Positions 1 through 11,205 of a stretch of DNA of 64,000 nt are shown piece by piece. The notes under the pieces are model-generated. The model saw only the letters and a program-made list of their open reading frames with translations. It searched no databases and was not told the DNA's origin. Within the stretch, counting starts at the first letter, position 1. Each line of letters opens with the position of its first letter. Source of the stretch: Charina bottae (lineage: Eukaryota; Chordata; Lepidosauria; Squamata; Charinaidae); NCBI GenBank assembly GCA_023362775.1, contig JALMGJ010000001.1, positions 64,862,001-64,926,000 on the forward strand. Direction: 5' to 3'. A program made the position numbers and the translations under genes.

Positions 1-197
1 TGTCAGTATGTATGAATCATGCTGAGTCTCTCCCTGTGTGTGTGTGGGAGATTTGTAGTTATGTTTATATTTTCTGTTTTATATTAATATATCTAATGTT
101 TGCTGGAAAAGGCTTTGCATCTTTATTTGATCTCTCAATTGCCAAAGCGTTTCTGAAGCTCTGTTTTTCCAGCTCTGAAACAAACATAACACTAACA
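1..197 (+). repeat. 5' LTR (left boundary not in view or at base 1)
   Basis: Bases 111-197 match bases 1074-1158 with few differences, which is the expected LTR-LTR identity. The end ...CTAACA is followed directly by the priming site. The window opens with TG, so base 1 could be the LTR start, but this cannot be proven because the other LTR copy is truncated. Confidence 0.7.
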
Positions 198-211
198 GGT
201 TATGGGCCCAG
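198..211 (+). promoter_or_regulatory. Primer-binding site for initiator tRNA-Met half molecule
   Basis: GGTTATGGGCCCAG directly follows the LTR end. It is the exact complement of the anticodon stem-loop stretch CTGGGCCCATAACC of animal initiator tRNA-Met. Drosophila copia primes minus-strand DNA from this internal site of a cleaved tRNA-iMet rather than from its CCA end. The 14-base match and its position directly after the LTR make the same mode very likely here. Confidence 0.85.
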
Positions 212-348
212 AAAAGCAAAAGAGAGAGATCGTTTGCATTTGAAAGGCAAGTGAGAAAGGATCAGTGAAGTTTTTTTTTGCAACTGCCTGCAGTTTTTTC
301 AAGCTGTTGTCTGTTTGAAGAAGCTGTGATCTTTTGAACAGGGGAGCC

Positions 349-432
349 ATGGCTGCTGCAACATTCCAATCTTCAGGTATGCCACTTGAACGTCTTTCAG
401 ACGTGAATTACACAAGTCAATATATGGGTTAA
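349..432 (+). pseudogene. Copia gag N-terminal remnant
   Basis: An ATG at 349 opens a frame starting MAAATFQSSGMPLERLSD. It runs 27 codons and stops at 430-432, where the sequence has already switched to pol. The start lies about 140 bases behind the priming site, as expected for gag. Nothing else of gag remains. The identification rests on position inside the element, not on a recognised domain. Confidence 0.45.
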
Positions 433-1073
433 AGCAAGCTGCTCATTGCTGGAATATAAAGCTTGATTAAACATTGCAGAGTTTTGGTTTTGTAAAAGGG
501 ATAGCAGATCAATGTGTTTATGTAAAGAAAGACAAGCAAGGTTTTATGTATTTATGTTTATATGTTTATGGTTTATTATTACTCACATCATCAGATAAGC
601 AAAGACATGATTCTGAGGCTTGTACGCAAAGCAATTTCACATTGAAAAATCTTGGGGAAGTTACAAATTATTTAGGCTTGGAAATACAGAGAGAAGAGGA
701 TGGAAGTTTTCTGATAAGCCAAAGTGGTAAGATTAAGAAACTGCTAGAGGATTTTAAAATGCAGGAATGTAAGTCTGTCTTAACTCCCATGCTTCTGAAT
801 TTCAAAAGGAGGAGGGGGAGGCAGAGACATCTGATACAGATGGTTTATATCTGCCATTGGAAGCTTGCTTTACATTGCAAATCATAGTCGTCCAGATATT
901 GCAAATGCAGTGTCAATTTTGAGCAGACATGTAGAAAATCCTATGCTGCAAAATCAGGACTAAAAATGCTTTTTCATTACTTACAAGGTACTAAAAATTA
1001 CTGTTTAAAACTATCTGCTGGTGGAACAGAAAAATTAGACACTTATGTTGATGCAGATTGGGCTGGAGAAAAA
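423..1073 (+). pseudogene. Copia pol remnant: reverse transcriptase C-terminal part and RNase H
   Basis: From 423 the frame reads YGLKQAAHCWNIKLD, the copia-type RVT_2 signature, then a stop (TAA at 468-470) and an open stretch at 474-887. That stretch includes YVYGLLLLTSS, where the catalytic YVDD-type motif has decayed, and the typical NYLGLEIQRE segment. After a frame change the text continues [20 protein letters not shown]. After another it reads HYLQGTKNYC and DADWAGE, the first acidic RNase H motif. RNase H is cut off where the 3' LTR begins. The order RT then RNase H with integrase upstream, here deleted, is that of Ty1/copia. The copy cannot be functional. Confidence 0.85.
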
Positions 1074-1158
1074 GGCTTTGTGTCTTTATTTGATTTCTCA
1101 ATTGCCAAAGTGTTTCTGAAGCTGTTTTTCCAGCTCTGAAACAAACATAACACTAACA
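1066..1158 (+). repeat. 3' LTR fragment fused to RNase H
   Basis: This is the last roughly 90 bases of the LTR, ending CACTAACA. The junction with pol falls in GCTGGAGAAAAAGGC, where the LTR reads GCTGGAAAAGGC. The polypurine tract and the LTR 5' part were therefore lost through a deletion with microhomology. Confidence 0.75.
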
Positions 1159-1884
1159 CACATATATATTAGGAACTGACAATCTTTTCAGGCCTTGTGT
1201 ATTCATGCACTCTCATATGATGATCCAACAACTGTAAGGGTCTTTTTCCCCCCTAACAAGGATCATCTTTTACTTGGTAAATTCATTTCAAACAGTTTAC
1301 ACAGTTTAAACATTTTAGTAACTTAATGAGGTTACCTACCTCTTAGCTGTTTAAAAAGCCTTGGCTAAAAGGTCCCCATAAAAAAATGAACTGAATCAAC
1401 ATACAACACTTAGGAATCTGTCCTGTCAGGTGTACCTAAAATTTACACCTGATTTACTTTAGAGAAGAAAATGTCTAAAGAAGAAAATGTTAAAGAAAAT
1501 CCTATTTGTGAATAATCGATTTGATTAAAAACCATTCACTCCCTGTGTGGATTATTGGGAAGTTCTACCTAAGGTCAGTTAGCCATCTCTGATTATTGTA
1601 AGTACCCATGGAGAAGTTTCCCGCTGTTCAAAAGACTTAAATTCTACAGTTTGATTTACAGATTACCCCATCCAATTTTAATTCTGATTTCATCCAAGTG
1701 ACAGGTATTTATTAAGCTCAGCTATCTATCAGATCTTTTCAGAACTTCATATTATTCATTGACATCAGTTGAATGTCTAATTTATTACTTTTTTTAATTT
1801 AAGAAGCTTAAAGGGAAAATGCTAGCTTTTACAGAAACCATACATGGAATCCTCTTTTTGGCCTTTTACTGCTATTCCTTAGCA
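1159..1884. other. Unannotated AT-rich non-coding sequence
   Basis: I see no gene, RNA or recognisable repeat here. All reading frames are short. It is probably intronic or flanking sequence of the minus-strand HHAT gene. Confidence 0.5.
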
Positions 1885-2201
1885 CAGAGCTTTCCAAACT
1901 GTGTGTCGTGACACAAAAGTGTGTCGCCTGCAGCGCCCAGATGTGTCACATCAAAACCCGGAAGCGCTGATGGCACGCCACCGGGCCATCAGCTCTTCCA
2001 GGTTTTCCCGTGGCGACACACCAATGGCAGCACGCGAAAATCCAAAAGCGCCGCAGCCACGGCAGCGTGCAAAAACCGAAAGCGGCAGCAGTGCTTCCGG
2101 GTTTTTGTGCGCTGCCGCAACAGCGGCACTTCCGGGTTTTTCCGCGGTGACACACCAATGGCGGTTGGTGTGTCGCCGCAGGAAAACTTTGGAAAGCCCT
2201 G
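1885..2201 (+). mobile_element. GC-rich hAT MITE, copy 1
   Basis: The element begins CAGAGCTTTCCAAACTGTG and ends ACTTTGGAAAGCCCTG, which are imperfect terminal inverted repeats. It is flanked by 8-bp duplications CCTTAGCA (1877-1884) and CCTTAACA (2202-2209), one mismatch apart. The 8-bp duplication and CAG...CTG ends indicate the hAT superfamily. The interior is GC-rich with CCGGAAGCGCTGATGG blocks and no transposase. Open frames through it are by-products of GC richness. Related copies are at 24525, 26040 and 54344. Confidence 0.85.
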
Positions 2202-2209
2202 CCTTAACA

Positions 2210-3594
2210 CAATAACTAGTATGAATATTTCTAGCACTTCCACATTTATAAATTTATGTGAAAGTGTCCAGGTATAGATTTCAAATGACAAATACTTAAA
2301 AAAAGTTCTTACATGTTAACTGACAATTGCTTTCCATTTTACTGGTGCTAACAATTACCTCTTGGAGGCTGCTGTCATATTCTCTCTAATGTATGGACCA
2401 GGCCAGGACAGAGTCACTTCCACAATAATAACCCTTGAAATGCCTCATTCAATCATCATGGCTGTTTAAGAACTGATGCTTTAATTCTCATGCTTTTAAA
2501 AATGGGTTCAGATAAAACAAAATACCTGAAGTAGAACAGAGCTAATGATAATATTTTCAGTAAGTGTTTCTATTACTGGATAGAACACTGGAGATTTTTT
2601 TACTAATCTTATTAATGCTATTACGTCAGCCTATCTCACTAGATGTTACAATTCTAAACTGTAGATTATGGTTTATGGTCCTCCTGCAATTGTTGAACTT
2701 CAACCTCTATACACCTTAGCAGCATGACCTATGTTGGGGAATGATAGGACCTGCGCTCCAATATAATCTGCTCCAGCTCCTAGAATTGAATAGGACAGTC
2801 TCAAAGCTTCCCTCACCACAACTTATTCAATGAAAATAATAGATGACTAATTGACTAGGCTACGTGCTATATGATCAAGGTCATGACTTGCATACTTAAC
2901 TCACCCATGTACTTATTCATATTTTATTCAGCTCTTTTTAAATATTCAAAAGAGTTAATTTTGTTTCCTTTCTAGTCTTCTCACAGTACTTGAGCAGCTT
3001 AGACACAATGGATGGCAAAATATTTAATATCCTGCTATGACTTTTATATATATTAGTTTTCAGTTACGAGGCTTCGTAGAACAAAGAAAGCCAAATCTGA
3101 GGTAAAAATGGAAGGCAGCTATTCCAGAACTTTTGCAGATTTCAGGCCAACTAATCCCACTGCAGAATCAGAGTCTATAAATATACATTAAGGTACATGC
3201 TTATAAATCTACACAGCTTTCTTTGATTTAAAATTGCAGTCTTCCAGATCAGTTGTAAATACAATGCCTGTCCAAAATAATTTCATTCAACAGAAGCCTG
3301 AGCAGCCAAGACACTCTGGTCATCTTGGAGGAAATCATGCTTTCATGTCTTACTTCTAAAAATAGTTTGTAAATTATTTTTAAAATATTATTCTTATTTT
3401 ACCATGAAAATGACTGGTTTTCTATTTTTATACAAAGAATCAAAACAAAGAGTAAGTTACGTATGGCTATGTGACAAAGATCAAGGGATACACCATTTTC
3501 TTTCCCGTGCGTGTCAATGTCACATTCATTCACAAGCTTATTCTGTTTTGTTTTCTATTAAACTATGACTAAAAAAACCTGTCAAGATGATAGG
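2210..3594. other. Unannotated AT-rich non-coding sequence
   Basis: No coding exon, RNA gene or clear repeat boundary was recognised on either strand. I looked in particular for the last HHAT exon on the minus strand and did not find it. Confidence 0.45.
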
Positions 3595-4155
3595 ATGTAC
3601 GCTGGCTTATAGGGAAAAAATCAAGGCTTGAGAATAAACCAGACAAGAGTGCAGCGTTTAGGGCTAAAAGTTGTTTACTTGTAGCATAAGGCAATAAATG
3701 CATATATAGTTAAGGCAATAAATGCAAATGTTACATTATTGCAATAAGGAAAAACAAAAACAAACTTGTAAGCAGAGATCCGTGTATTGATCCCAGGGCC
3801 AGAGCTCATGCCACGGCCTATACCCAAAGCCAGGCATAACTACGCACTGCCCAGTCCGCAGAAGTAGAATACACGTGAAGAACTACATGGCTAAAGACAC
3901 AAAAAGTCAAGAAGCATAGAACACCATTTTGCATGGTTAGATATTCAGTTCTTCCAGCTTTCTGATTGGCTGGAAGTTAGGTGTGATACGCACCAGGCCT
4001 AAAGCATAGGCTATAGTACAAGGTGGCAGTGCTGCATCTAAGCAAGCATGTGATCTCCCCCTCCCTGTTCTCCCAGGGCTTCCCACGGAGGCTTCAGGGG
4101 GAATTGTTCTCATGGGAAGGTCCCATTGCTTGTGTGGGCACTAGCCATAACAAGA
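3595..4155 (-). repeat. Possible solo LTR (endogenous retrovirus-like)
   Basis: Read on the minus strand the segment starts TGTCTTGTTATGGCTAG and ends in CCAGCGTACA, the TG...CA ends of an LTR. Near its 3' end it has AATAAATG polyadenylation-like signals upstream of CTCTTGTCTGGTTTATTCTC, which resembles an R-U5 end. I could not find a matching 4-6 bp target duplication, and no internal retroviral coding sequence is present. Boundaries and identity are tentative. Confidence 0.35.
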
Positions 4156-4959
4156 CATCACATGGTACCTTCTGGCTTCATATCTAATGAAGAGATGTAA
4201 ACAAAGCCATTCAAAGTTATGGGAAGGCTTTTTGTTATCTAGCCACCTGGCATTACGTCATCATGAGAAGCTTTTCTCCGTACAGAAAATATTTGCCAAT
4301 TTCATACGAGAAATCTGACACAAGAATGGTAAGAAATGCATATATGTGGAAGTGTTTCTCTCAAAATACAGTTGTAAAAGCTTTTCCTCTGGAAGTAAAC
4401 CATTCCAAATGTACTTTATTCTACAATATTACCTTCATTCTCATGAACAAACAGTAAATGAAGAGTAAACAACTGAACACTACATTGCAACATTATGAAA
4501 ACTGTAAAATCATAATCCTAACAGGATGTAAACAGCAGGTTGGATTGCATTAAAACTTCTCAAATGCCACATAGCGGAATCAAGCAATAAGTAACTATAA
4601 CAGTATGTTCCAATTGAAGAGAATAGTATGTTCATCCAGTATTGGTTTCACACATGCACATGGACTTGAGTGCACAAACACAGAAAGGTAAGAACTCATA
4701 GCAGGGAGTAACATAACACGGGAATTATTTGATCAAACAATCACCCTTATTTTCAGGTTCCTGCAAGGACTAATAATTGCTCTTGACTAATTCACTAACT
4801 ACATCCATTCTAACTGGACTCAAATTTGGCTTAAAGTGAAATATCTGAATATGTAGTGGCAACGCGGAAGACCATTGTTATTTCGAGGAGTTTAAGTGAC
4901 GTATTTTGATTTTCTCCCTCACATGAAGAAGCTTAGAGTTTATTTTGAGTTATACTAAT
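4156..4959. other. Unannotated non-coding sequence
   Basis: No feature was recognised. The one open frame (4263-4457) is short, has no family resemblance and looks incidental. Confidence 0.4.
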
Positions 4960-5537
4960 ATTTAGCTGGCTTGTTTTTTTATTTCTGTTTGGAATGGGGG
5001 GGAGAGATAAGAGAAAACCCCAAGATTGTTTTTGCTAAGCACTAGCTTATCTGTATAGCTTCCCAGGCTCTTGGATTGTGTCATAAAAGAGGTGCTCTGG
5101 ATCCTGGGAACTATCCCATCAAGGTCAGATCCTGCAACCATGGAAACAGAGTCACGAGGCTTTAGGGCCAGGCTTTGATAAAAACCTTAGGTTTGTTTTT
5201 TTTGAGTTTGGGAGCTTCTGCACAGACCTGAGCGCTGTGTGCTGTGGATATTGAGCCACCCTGGGGTATCTCTGCTGTCCTTATTAGATCCTGGCAGCCT
5301 ATGGAGATAGGGTTTCAACTTGCTTGGTATGTTATGATTTCTTTTTCTTTATATTATGCTATGCCTTTTATGCTTCTGTTTAATCTGCCTAAACTGTGTT
5401 TCTGGTTCAACTGTGTTTCTGTTTAAATTAGTTTGCTTAAGTTTATAATAAAGCTTAAAATCTCTTTATCCACTGGTGTGCTTATTGTCTCTGGATCTAA
5501 AAGAACCAATTGTCTGAGCACCTGATCACTGCTTGGA
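4960..5537 (+). repeat. Possible LTR fragment
   Basis: A long T-rich stretch is followed by a polyadenylation signal (AATAAAGC at about 5446-5453) and then by CACTGGTGTGCTTATTGTCTC and ACACTTGGCA, a layout like R-U5 of an LTR. No partner LTR, target duplication or internal domain was found, so the call is weak and the boundaries are guesses. Confidence 0.25.
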
Positions 5538-6587
5538 CACTTGGCAGAACAGAATATGAATGGCTCTGTCTGCCAAAATTTACAGATAAATTTTGTAAAA
5601 AGCAAGGCCAGGCTTGATAGGGCTGGTAATATTTCTCAGAGGTTCAAACCCAATTTGGGACTGAAGGAAATAAAGCTGTCCTACTTGACTTGGCTCTGCA
5701 TATCAAACATACTATGTATCCCAACACTCAATGTCCTGCTGAGATTTCCAACAGATGAAGAACCTCTTCATGTGAGGCAAAACTGTATATGGGACTCCAT
5801 ACAGGGCATTCTTGGGTTCACTCAAGATTGCTGTGCAGAATCTTGTCATTCAAAATCATGTGCCTAATTATATGGAAAGCAGATGACTGCTGTTGAATGT
5901 TAAATTGAATTGCCACAGCAATTTAAGGCCTGAAGAAAAAAGTGCTCAAAGGAAAATTCATAGTTGTGCTGAGATTCAAACACATCACACAAAGACACAC
6001 ACACCACATACACATATTGGACCAGAAATATTTAGGACAACAAGGGGGACAGATTTAGTTTCTTGGAATAAGAGATATGGGGACATCTCCTTAAAGGTAC
6101 TAATTAATCTAATAGCATTCAGTGTAGTTTGAACAGGAATCTATGGAGCTGCCATGACAGCTGAACACAGTGGGAATTATAGCCCTGTTATCTGGAAGCC
6201 TTGAACTGAAGAAAGTGAGTGTACGCTGTCTATCAGTTAACCTGGTACCAAACTGTTTATGCCAAGCACGTATAAGTCTACTTAAGGCTTCTTAAGCATA
6301 ACAATTGTTATTCCTTGAAATAAAAATTCTAAACAAGTCCACAACTTTTTTAAAACTGGTAATATAGTTCATTATATACAGAAATCAAGAGTAAAATGCA
6401 GTAAACAAAATAAAGAATTAAAGATCATGTTATCCTTTTCCCTTAATCAATGATTTATAGGAATTTAATCAATCCCAATATTGTATGTTGGGCTGGGCAA
6501 TGCTTTATTCCAAAAAAGTGCTGTGGAGCATGTGGGAATGTAAACCTTGCATCTGTGTGCAGCTCTTCAAAGTAGCTGCATCTTTAT

Positions 6588-6590
<3 letters not shown>
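5538..6590. other. Unannotated non-coding sequence
   Basis: Only incidental short frames are present. If HHAT continues to the left, this is part of the intron before its terminal exon. Confidence 0.4.
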
Positions 6591-6895
<305 letters not shown>

Positions 6896-7704
6896 TTAAA
6901 ATAAAAGCTAGCACTATTTTAATGCTGGATTAACTGAAGTCTATTTGTTGTTGCCAGATTAAATATTACTGAGGTGGGGGGCAGACTGTTAAAATATTCC
7001 AGGAATAATTTTCAGGTGAAGTGTTAAGTAATCCTCAAAGTACACTGGTTTTGTGAATTATATTTAAAAGGCACTAGTTCTGAAAGTTGTCTTTAAAGTA
7101 GGTTGAACAGAAATTCATCCAAGTCAACCATTGTTAACCATTGTCCTATACTGTACGTAGTTTGAAGACTGGAAGTCTGTGCACAACCAGACCGGTGCTG
7201 AAAAGTTGATTCTTTTTCCCTTTCTGTTTCTTTCCTTCTTCAATTCAGAAACTCTCGATTTTATTCTCCGTTTCTAAGCAAAGCCCTAAAGCCCGGCCTA
7301 GTGCAAAATAGGCTCCTCAGCACATTGTGGGTGTATGTGTGTGCGTGCGCACTACATCTTACGTGAGTGCTACATCTTATACATTTCCTTCCTCTTTATT
7401 TGGCAGGAAGCTTAAAAAATTCCAGCTTTCTTTGTTGCAGCAAGAGTCTTATTTTGCTTTTTCTGCCTTTCACTGAACTGAATGTATTATTTTTTTTAAT
7501 CGATTATTAACGTATTTGATTGCCCTGTATACTATTATCCTCAAATATTCTTTGTATTATATCCCCTAAATTGTCAACTGCTTATGATCTGATTACCTGA
7601 TATGCTGTAAGTCTCAAATATGTTTTAATAATTGGTACTGGTTATTAAATATAATTTCATTTTGGACTTTCAGAATACATAAGCCTGTTTCTAACCTATG
7701 ATGT

Positions 7705-8108
7705 TTGGGTGACAAGGGTCAGATAGCAAAATATTCACTATGTTTTGCCTGTCACTCTGCCTGCTTGGTAAGAGCTGGCCAAGTTCATGTGCTCTGGGTC
7801 CCCTCGACTGAACAATGCCATCTGTCAGAACCCAGGAAGCCTGCCTTCCCTGTCATAGCCTCCGGTGTGATATCCTTGCAGAGATTTATGTGGCTCCCAC
7901 CCTCAGAAGGCCCTGAAAACCTGGCTATTCTCCCAGGCCCTGGAGTAGGATGGATGTGGCCCCCTTAATAGACATATTTTTGTATATATAGTGTATTGTT
8001 GGATGGATGCTATCGGTTTAATTAGGTTGTCATGTGTATTTTTATATTGTTTGTTTTAAACTGTGAGTTACCCAGAGTAATTCTGGAGTCAGACGGCGCC
8101 TAACTCAA
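7705..8108 (+). mobile_element. Old CR1/L2-type LINE 3' end
   Basis: The stretch carries CCTGAAAACCTGGCTATTC, which resembles the coding end LKTWLF of CR1/L2 LINEs. Downstream is TGAGTTACCCAGAGTAATTC, a diverged form of the AACCGCCCAGAGT signature that sits close to the 3' terminus. It runs into a tetranucleotide microsatellite, as these tails often do. It is too diverged for a subfamily name. Confidence 0.5.
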
Positions 8109-8111
8109 ATA

Positions 8112-8191
8112 AGATAGATAGATGGATGGATGGATGGATGGATGGATGGATGGACGGACGGACGGACGGACAGACAGACAGACAGACAGAC
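8112..8191. repeat. Compound tetranucleotide microsatellite GATA/GATG/GACG/GACA
   Basis: Four successive blocks, (GATA), (GATG), (GACG) and (GACA), follow one another without interruption. Each differs from its neighbour by one base. It sits on the tail of the LINE end at 7705-8108. Confidence 0.95.
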
Positions 8192-8573
8192 ATAAAGGTC
8201 CTAACAGAACTGGCATTATGAGAGGCTCCATATGCAGTAATGAACTATTTATTCATGTTTAAATATTAACAGATAATTTAATTTAGGCCAATTTTAATAA
8301 TTGCCTCTAGGATAAAAAGTTTATATAGCAGCACACTTATATAGTAGCACACTTGCTCTTAAAGTACTTAAAAACTGCAAAGAGCACAAATAGCTGTTGT
8401 AAATAAACATATACAAGTTGATATTTTGAATTGTGATGAAAATGGAAGGCTTAAGATTTCTTAGGAAAGAAATACATGAGTATGATACCACCATTATAAT
8501 TTGCTTCAAATGTGGCATACATCAAATGTCTGCCATTCTTGGAAGTGTGACTCAGCACTGCTTTGTATACACA

Positions 8574-8577
8574 CATA

Positions 8578-8609
<32 letters not shown>
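8574..8609. repeat. (CA)n microsatellite
   Basis: About 17 CA units with one early interruption (ATAGACAC). Confidence 0.95.
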
Positions 8610-8611
<2 letters not shown>

Positions 8612-8639
8612 TTTCTACTTCAAACTTCCCTCCCTCTTA

Positions 8640-9178
8640 AAAAAAAATCAGTTTAATTTTTTTTTTCTACTACTATTCTATATACTTCTGTCTACACAAT
8701 AAGCATCAAATTATAGAAACAAATACATTGTCTGCCTTTATAATAAACAATCTTAACCCTATTAGACCTAAAAAAACAGTATAAAACATTATTATATCTT
8801 ATCAATATCCTTTAAGTTTTACAAATCTATAATCCTATAAATCCTAATCCAAACCATAAGAAAAAAAAGAAAAAAAATCATATTCATCTCATTATCAATC
8901 CAATTAAATATTCTTAATTTTTATAAATTGTCTGCCTTTGTAATTAACAATCTTAACCCTAATTATGCTTAAAAACAGTATAAAATATTACCAGAACTTG
9001 TCAATACCTTTTAAATCTTAGAAATCACCTGTATGTATGTAACTTTGTAAAAGTCTTTTCTTTTGTGTTTTTACACTTTTAGTCTTTTTTGTAGTGTTTT
9101 TTTTTTGTAGTGTTTTTTGTAGTTTTTTATCTTTGTTCTAAAAAAAAAAATAAAGCTTTCTACAAAAAAAAAAAATAA
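8640..9178 (+). repeat. A/T-rich LINE-like 3' tail with a 200-bp internal duplication
   Basis: A block starting ATTGTCTGCCTTTATAATAA at about 8728 recurs at about 8928 as ATTGTCTGCCTTTGTAATTA. About 100 bases are shared, including AACAATCTTAACCCTA. The stretch ends in two runs of A11-12 followed by TAAAG. Strand bias and A-rich ends suggest an L1-like 3' UTR, but no coding part is present. Confidence 0.45.
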
Positions 9179-9244
9179 AGTTCTAAGGTGAAAAATGAAT
9201 GACAACCAGGCTGTGGTACTCTTGTGAGTGAAAACAATACATTA

Positions 9245-9261
9245 ATCTCTCTCTCTCTCTC
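9245..9261. repeat. (CT)n short microsatellite
   Basis: About eight TC units. The rest of the 9180-10945 interval shows no recognisable feature on either strand. Confidence 0.8.
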
Positions 9262-10945
9262 CTATGCCCTGTGTTGTTATGGTACAATCCATATCTTTGG
9301 GGATATTGGTTATTCCCATGTAAGAATATTTTAATCCATAGCAACCACTAACAAGGAGAAGAGAAGACAAATCCAGTCATTTATTATCAGCTACTGCTGA
9401 ATGCTAGCCAGGAAGGGAGAAGCAGCCCAGCATACGTAGGCGGGCTGTGCAGTATCTTGCCACATTAGTCACCTAAGGATATGGCCATTCATTCATCCCA
9501 GGATGCCTCACTTTAGAAGTTAAGTGCATAAATGGAGCCTTAGTTCTGCTGACACGGCCCCTTCTGGAATGCAGTGTTATTTGTTTTTGTGTCTTTACAG
9601 AGCAATTACATTAATTAGTACATGGATAGCAATCTGCATCAGTACAATGCCACTGGGCTTTCACTGAACTGGAAAAATATTGTGACCGTGAACACTGCAG
9701 TTGTGCAACAACACCAATCCTACCTGCTTTTGCTTTGCACATCAGCTGTAACATCATGGTATTAGTGGAAAATTGTATTTCTAAATCATTGTGCTAAATT
9801 TAGCTGAGTTTCTCCACCTGCATGTTTCAAATACACATATTGATTTCCCTTCCAAACCCTAGAACAGATATTTATAACTAAGTTGATACAGCTGAAGTGC
9901 TAAATACAGTCAATGTTTTTAAAAAATTGTATAAAGAAAAATGTCTTTTAATGCCTTGTGACATCCAATTATAGTAGGTGTGATGGTCCTGGTCCTCAGT
10001 TATTAATTCAGACTCTCTCAAATCACTAGCCATCAAAGAGGTAGAAGAGCTCTTTATTAATATAAGTGAACAGTCCAAGGCAAAGATCAGTCTGAAGAAA
10101 GCCCACGCAAAATGCCTTTACACAAATCCCCCTCTGTGCCAGCCCCTCCTAAAATGTTGAATTCCTTCTCACAGTCTCTAACAAGCCTTCACCCCACCTG
10201 CAACTCTTTCTCCTAATGAGCATAGATAACGCCAGGCCAGTCTGACCTTGAAGCTGCTCAACAATCTAATTATAACAATCCAAACTGCCACTACAAGCCT
10301 GCCAATACAATTACTACATTACCCATGCTAATACACACCCTACAATCTACTACAATCCCCATCAATATACTGGAAGGATACTAAATCCTGACAGTAGGCA
10401 ATTTTTAATTAATTCGCAAAGGCCCTTCAACTTAACTTCTAGGATTCCATATTTCATATATGACAAGCATAAAAATATTTGGAATTAATTGAACATTATT
10501 TCTGCCTATGCTACCAGAGAGGAAGTAGTAATTGACCAGTAACTAGGGATCATTGGTCATTAGAACCAAAAGCAAAACTTTTTGTGTTTTAAGAGTCTAC
10601 AATCTCTTTGTTCATTTCAATGGGTAGTTTGTCAAAACCGAAACTACTACAAATATTGTTTGCACTACTTTGCCTCCTGCATGATCGAGCCCAATGCAGA
10701 AAGAGCAATAGAAGTACAGAAAGACGTTTAGCATCTTAATCACCTGTTGCGCTGAATTTTCACTGCACAAGCTGCCATTTGAGGAGCATGAACTTTGTCT
10801 ATGTGGAAGAGAGGGCCATCATCCATTAGCATAAATACTTATATTAATTAAACCCATCAATTCTTGGTGTGCTTTTTGATAAACAGTCCTCTGATAAGAT
10901 AGTACCAGTTTCAAATCTTACTTTTAAACTTACTACATTACTGAC

Positions 10946-11205
10946 ATAGTGGATGTAGCCCAGCTAAGTGACAGCACATAGCTCAACTTGGCTGAGCTCA
11001 AAAACCCAAGCACAAAGGACCAGTTTAGGACTTGGATGGGAGACCAACAGGAATCCCATAACTGTAGGCTATCCTCAGAACTCAAACAAGCAACTCAGAA
11101 GAAGGCAATGGCAAACCACATACAGTATAATACATTTTTTTCCAAGAAAACTACATGGATCTCATGTAGTTCACCATGAGCTGAACTCAACTTTTACAGT
11201 ACACA
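10946..11205 (+). mobile_element. 5S-rRNA-derived SINE (5S-Sauria type)
   Basis: The 5' half retains the internal promoter region of 5S rRNA: CTTGGATGGGAGACCAACAG and CTGTAGGC correspond to the 5S box C region and 3' end. The 3' half has GAAGGCAATGGCAAACCAC and CCAAGAAAACTACATGGA, the body and RTE-like tail typical of squamate 5S SINEs. An RNA polymerase III promoter is expected from the head but is mutated. It lies in the HHAT intron in antisense orientation to the gene. Confidence 0.75.

Larger units (their letters stand above)
1..1158 (+). mobile_element. Ty1/copia LTR retrotransposon, internally deleted copy
   Basis: The copy is bounded by two LTR pieces that share a roughly 90-bp stretch. 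The left piece (1-197) and right piece (about 1066-1158) both run from GGCTTTG to a common end ACATAACACTAACA. Between them lie a priming site, the start of a gag-like frame and the reverse transcriptase/RNase H end of pol. Protease, integrase and most of gag are missing, so this is a non-autonomous remnant of an element family that is normally about 5 kb. The left LTR may begin before the window. Copia elements are sparse in vertebrates but are known in reptiles and fish. I am confident of the superfamily and not of the lineage. Confidence 0.85.

Noticed and set aside
1901..2291. Overlapping frames of 70-118 codons on both strands
   Set aside because: They lie inside the GC-rich MITE and reflect its composition.
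5541..5867. 108-codon open frame
   Set aside because: No recognisable family, no exon signals, and located in sequence with LTR-like features. Treated as incidental.
8112..8191. Tetranucleotide blocks as a CRISPR-like array
   Set aside because: There are no spacers. It is a plain compound microsatellite in vertebrate DNA.
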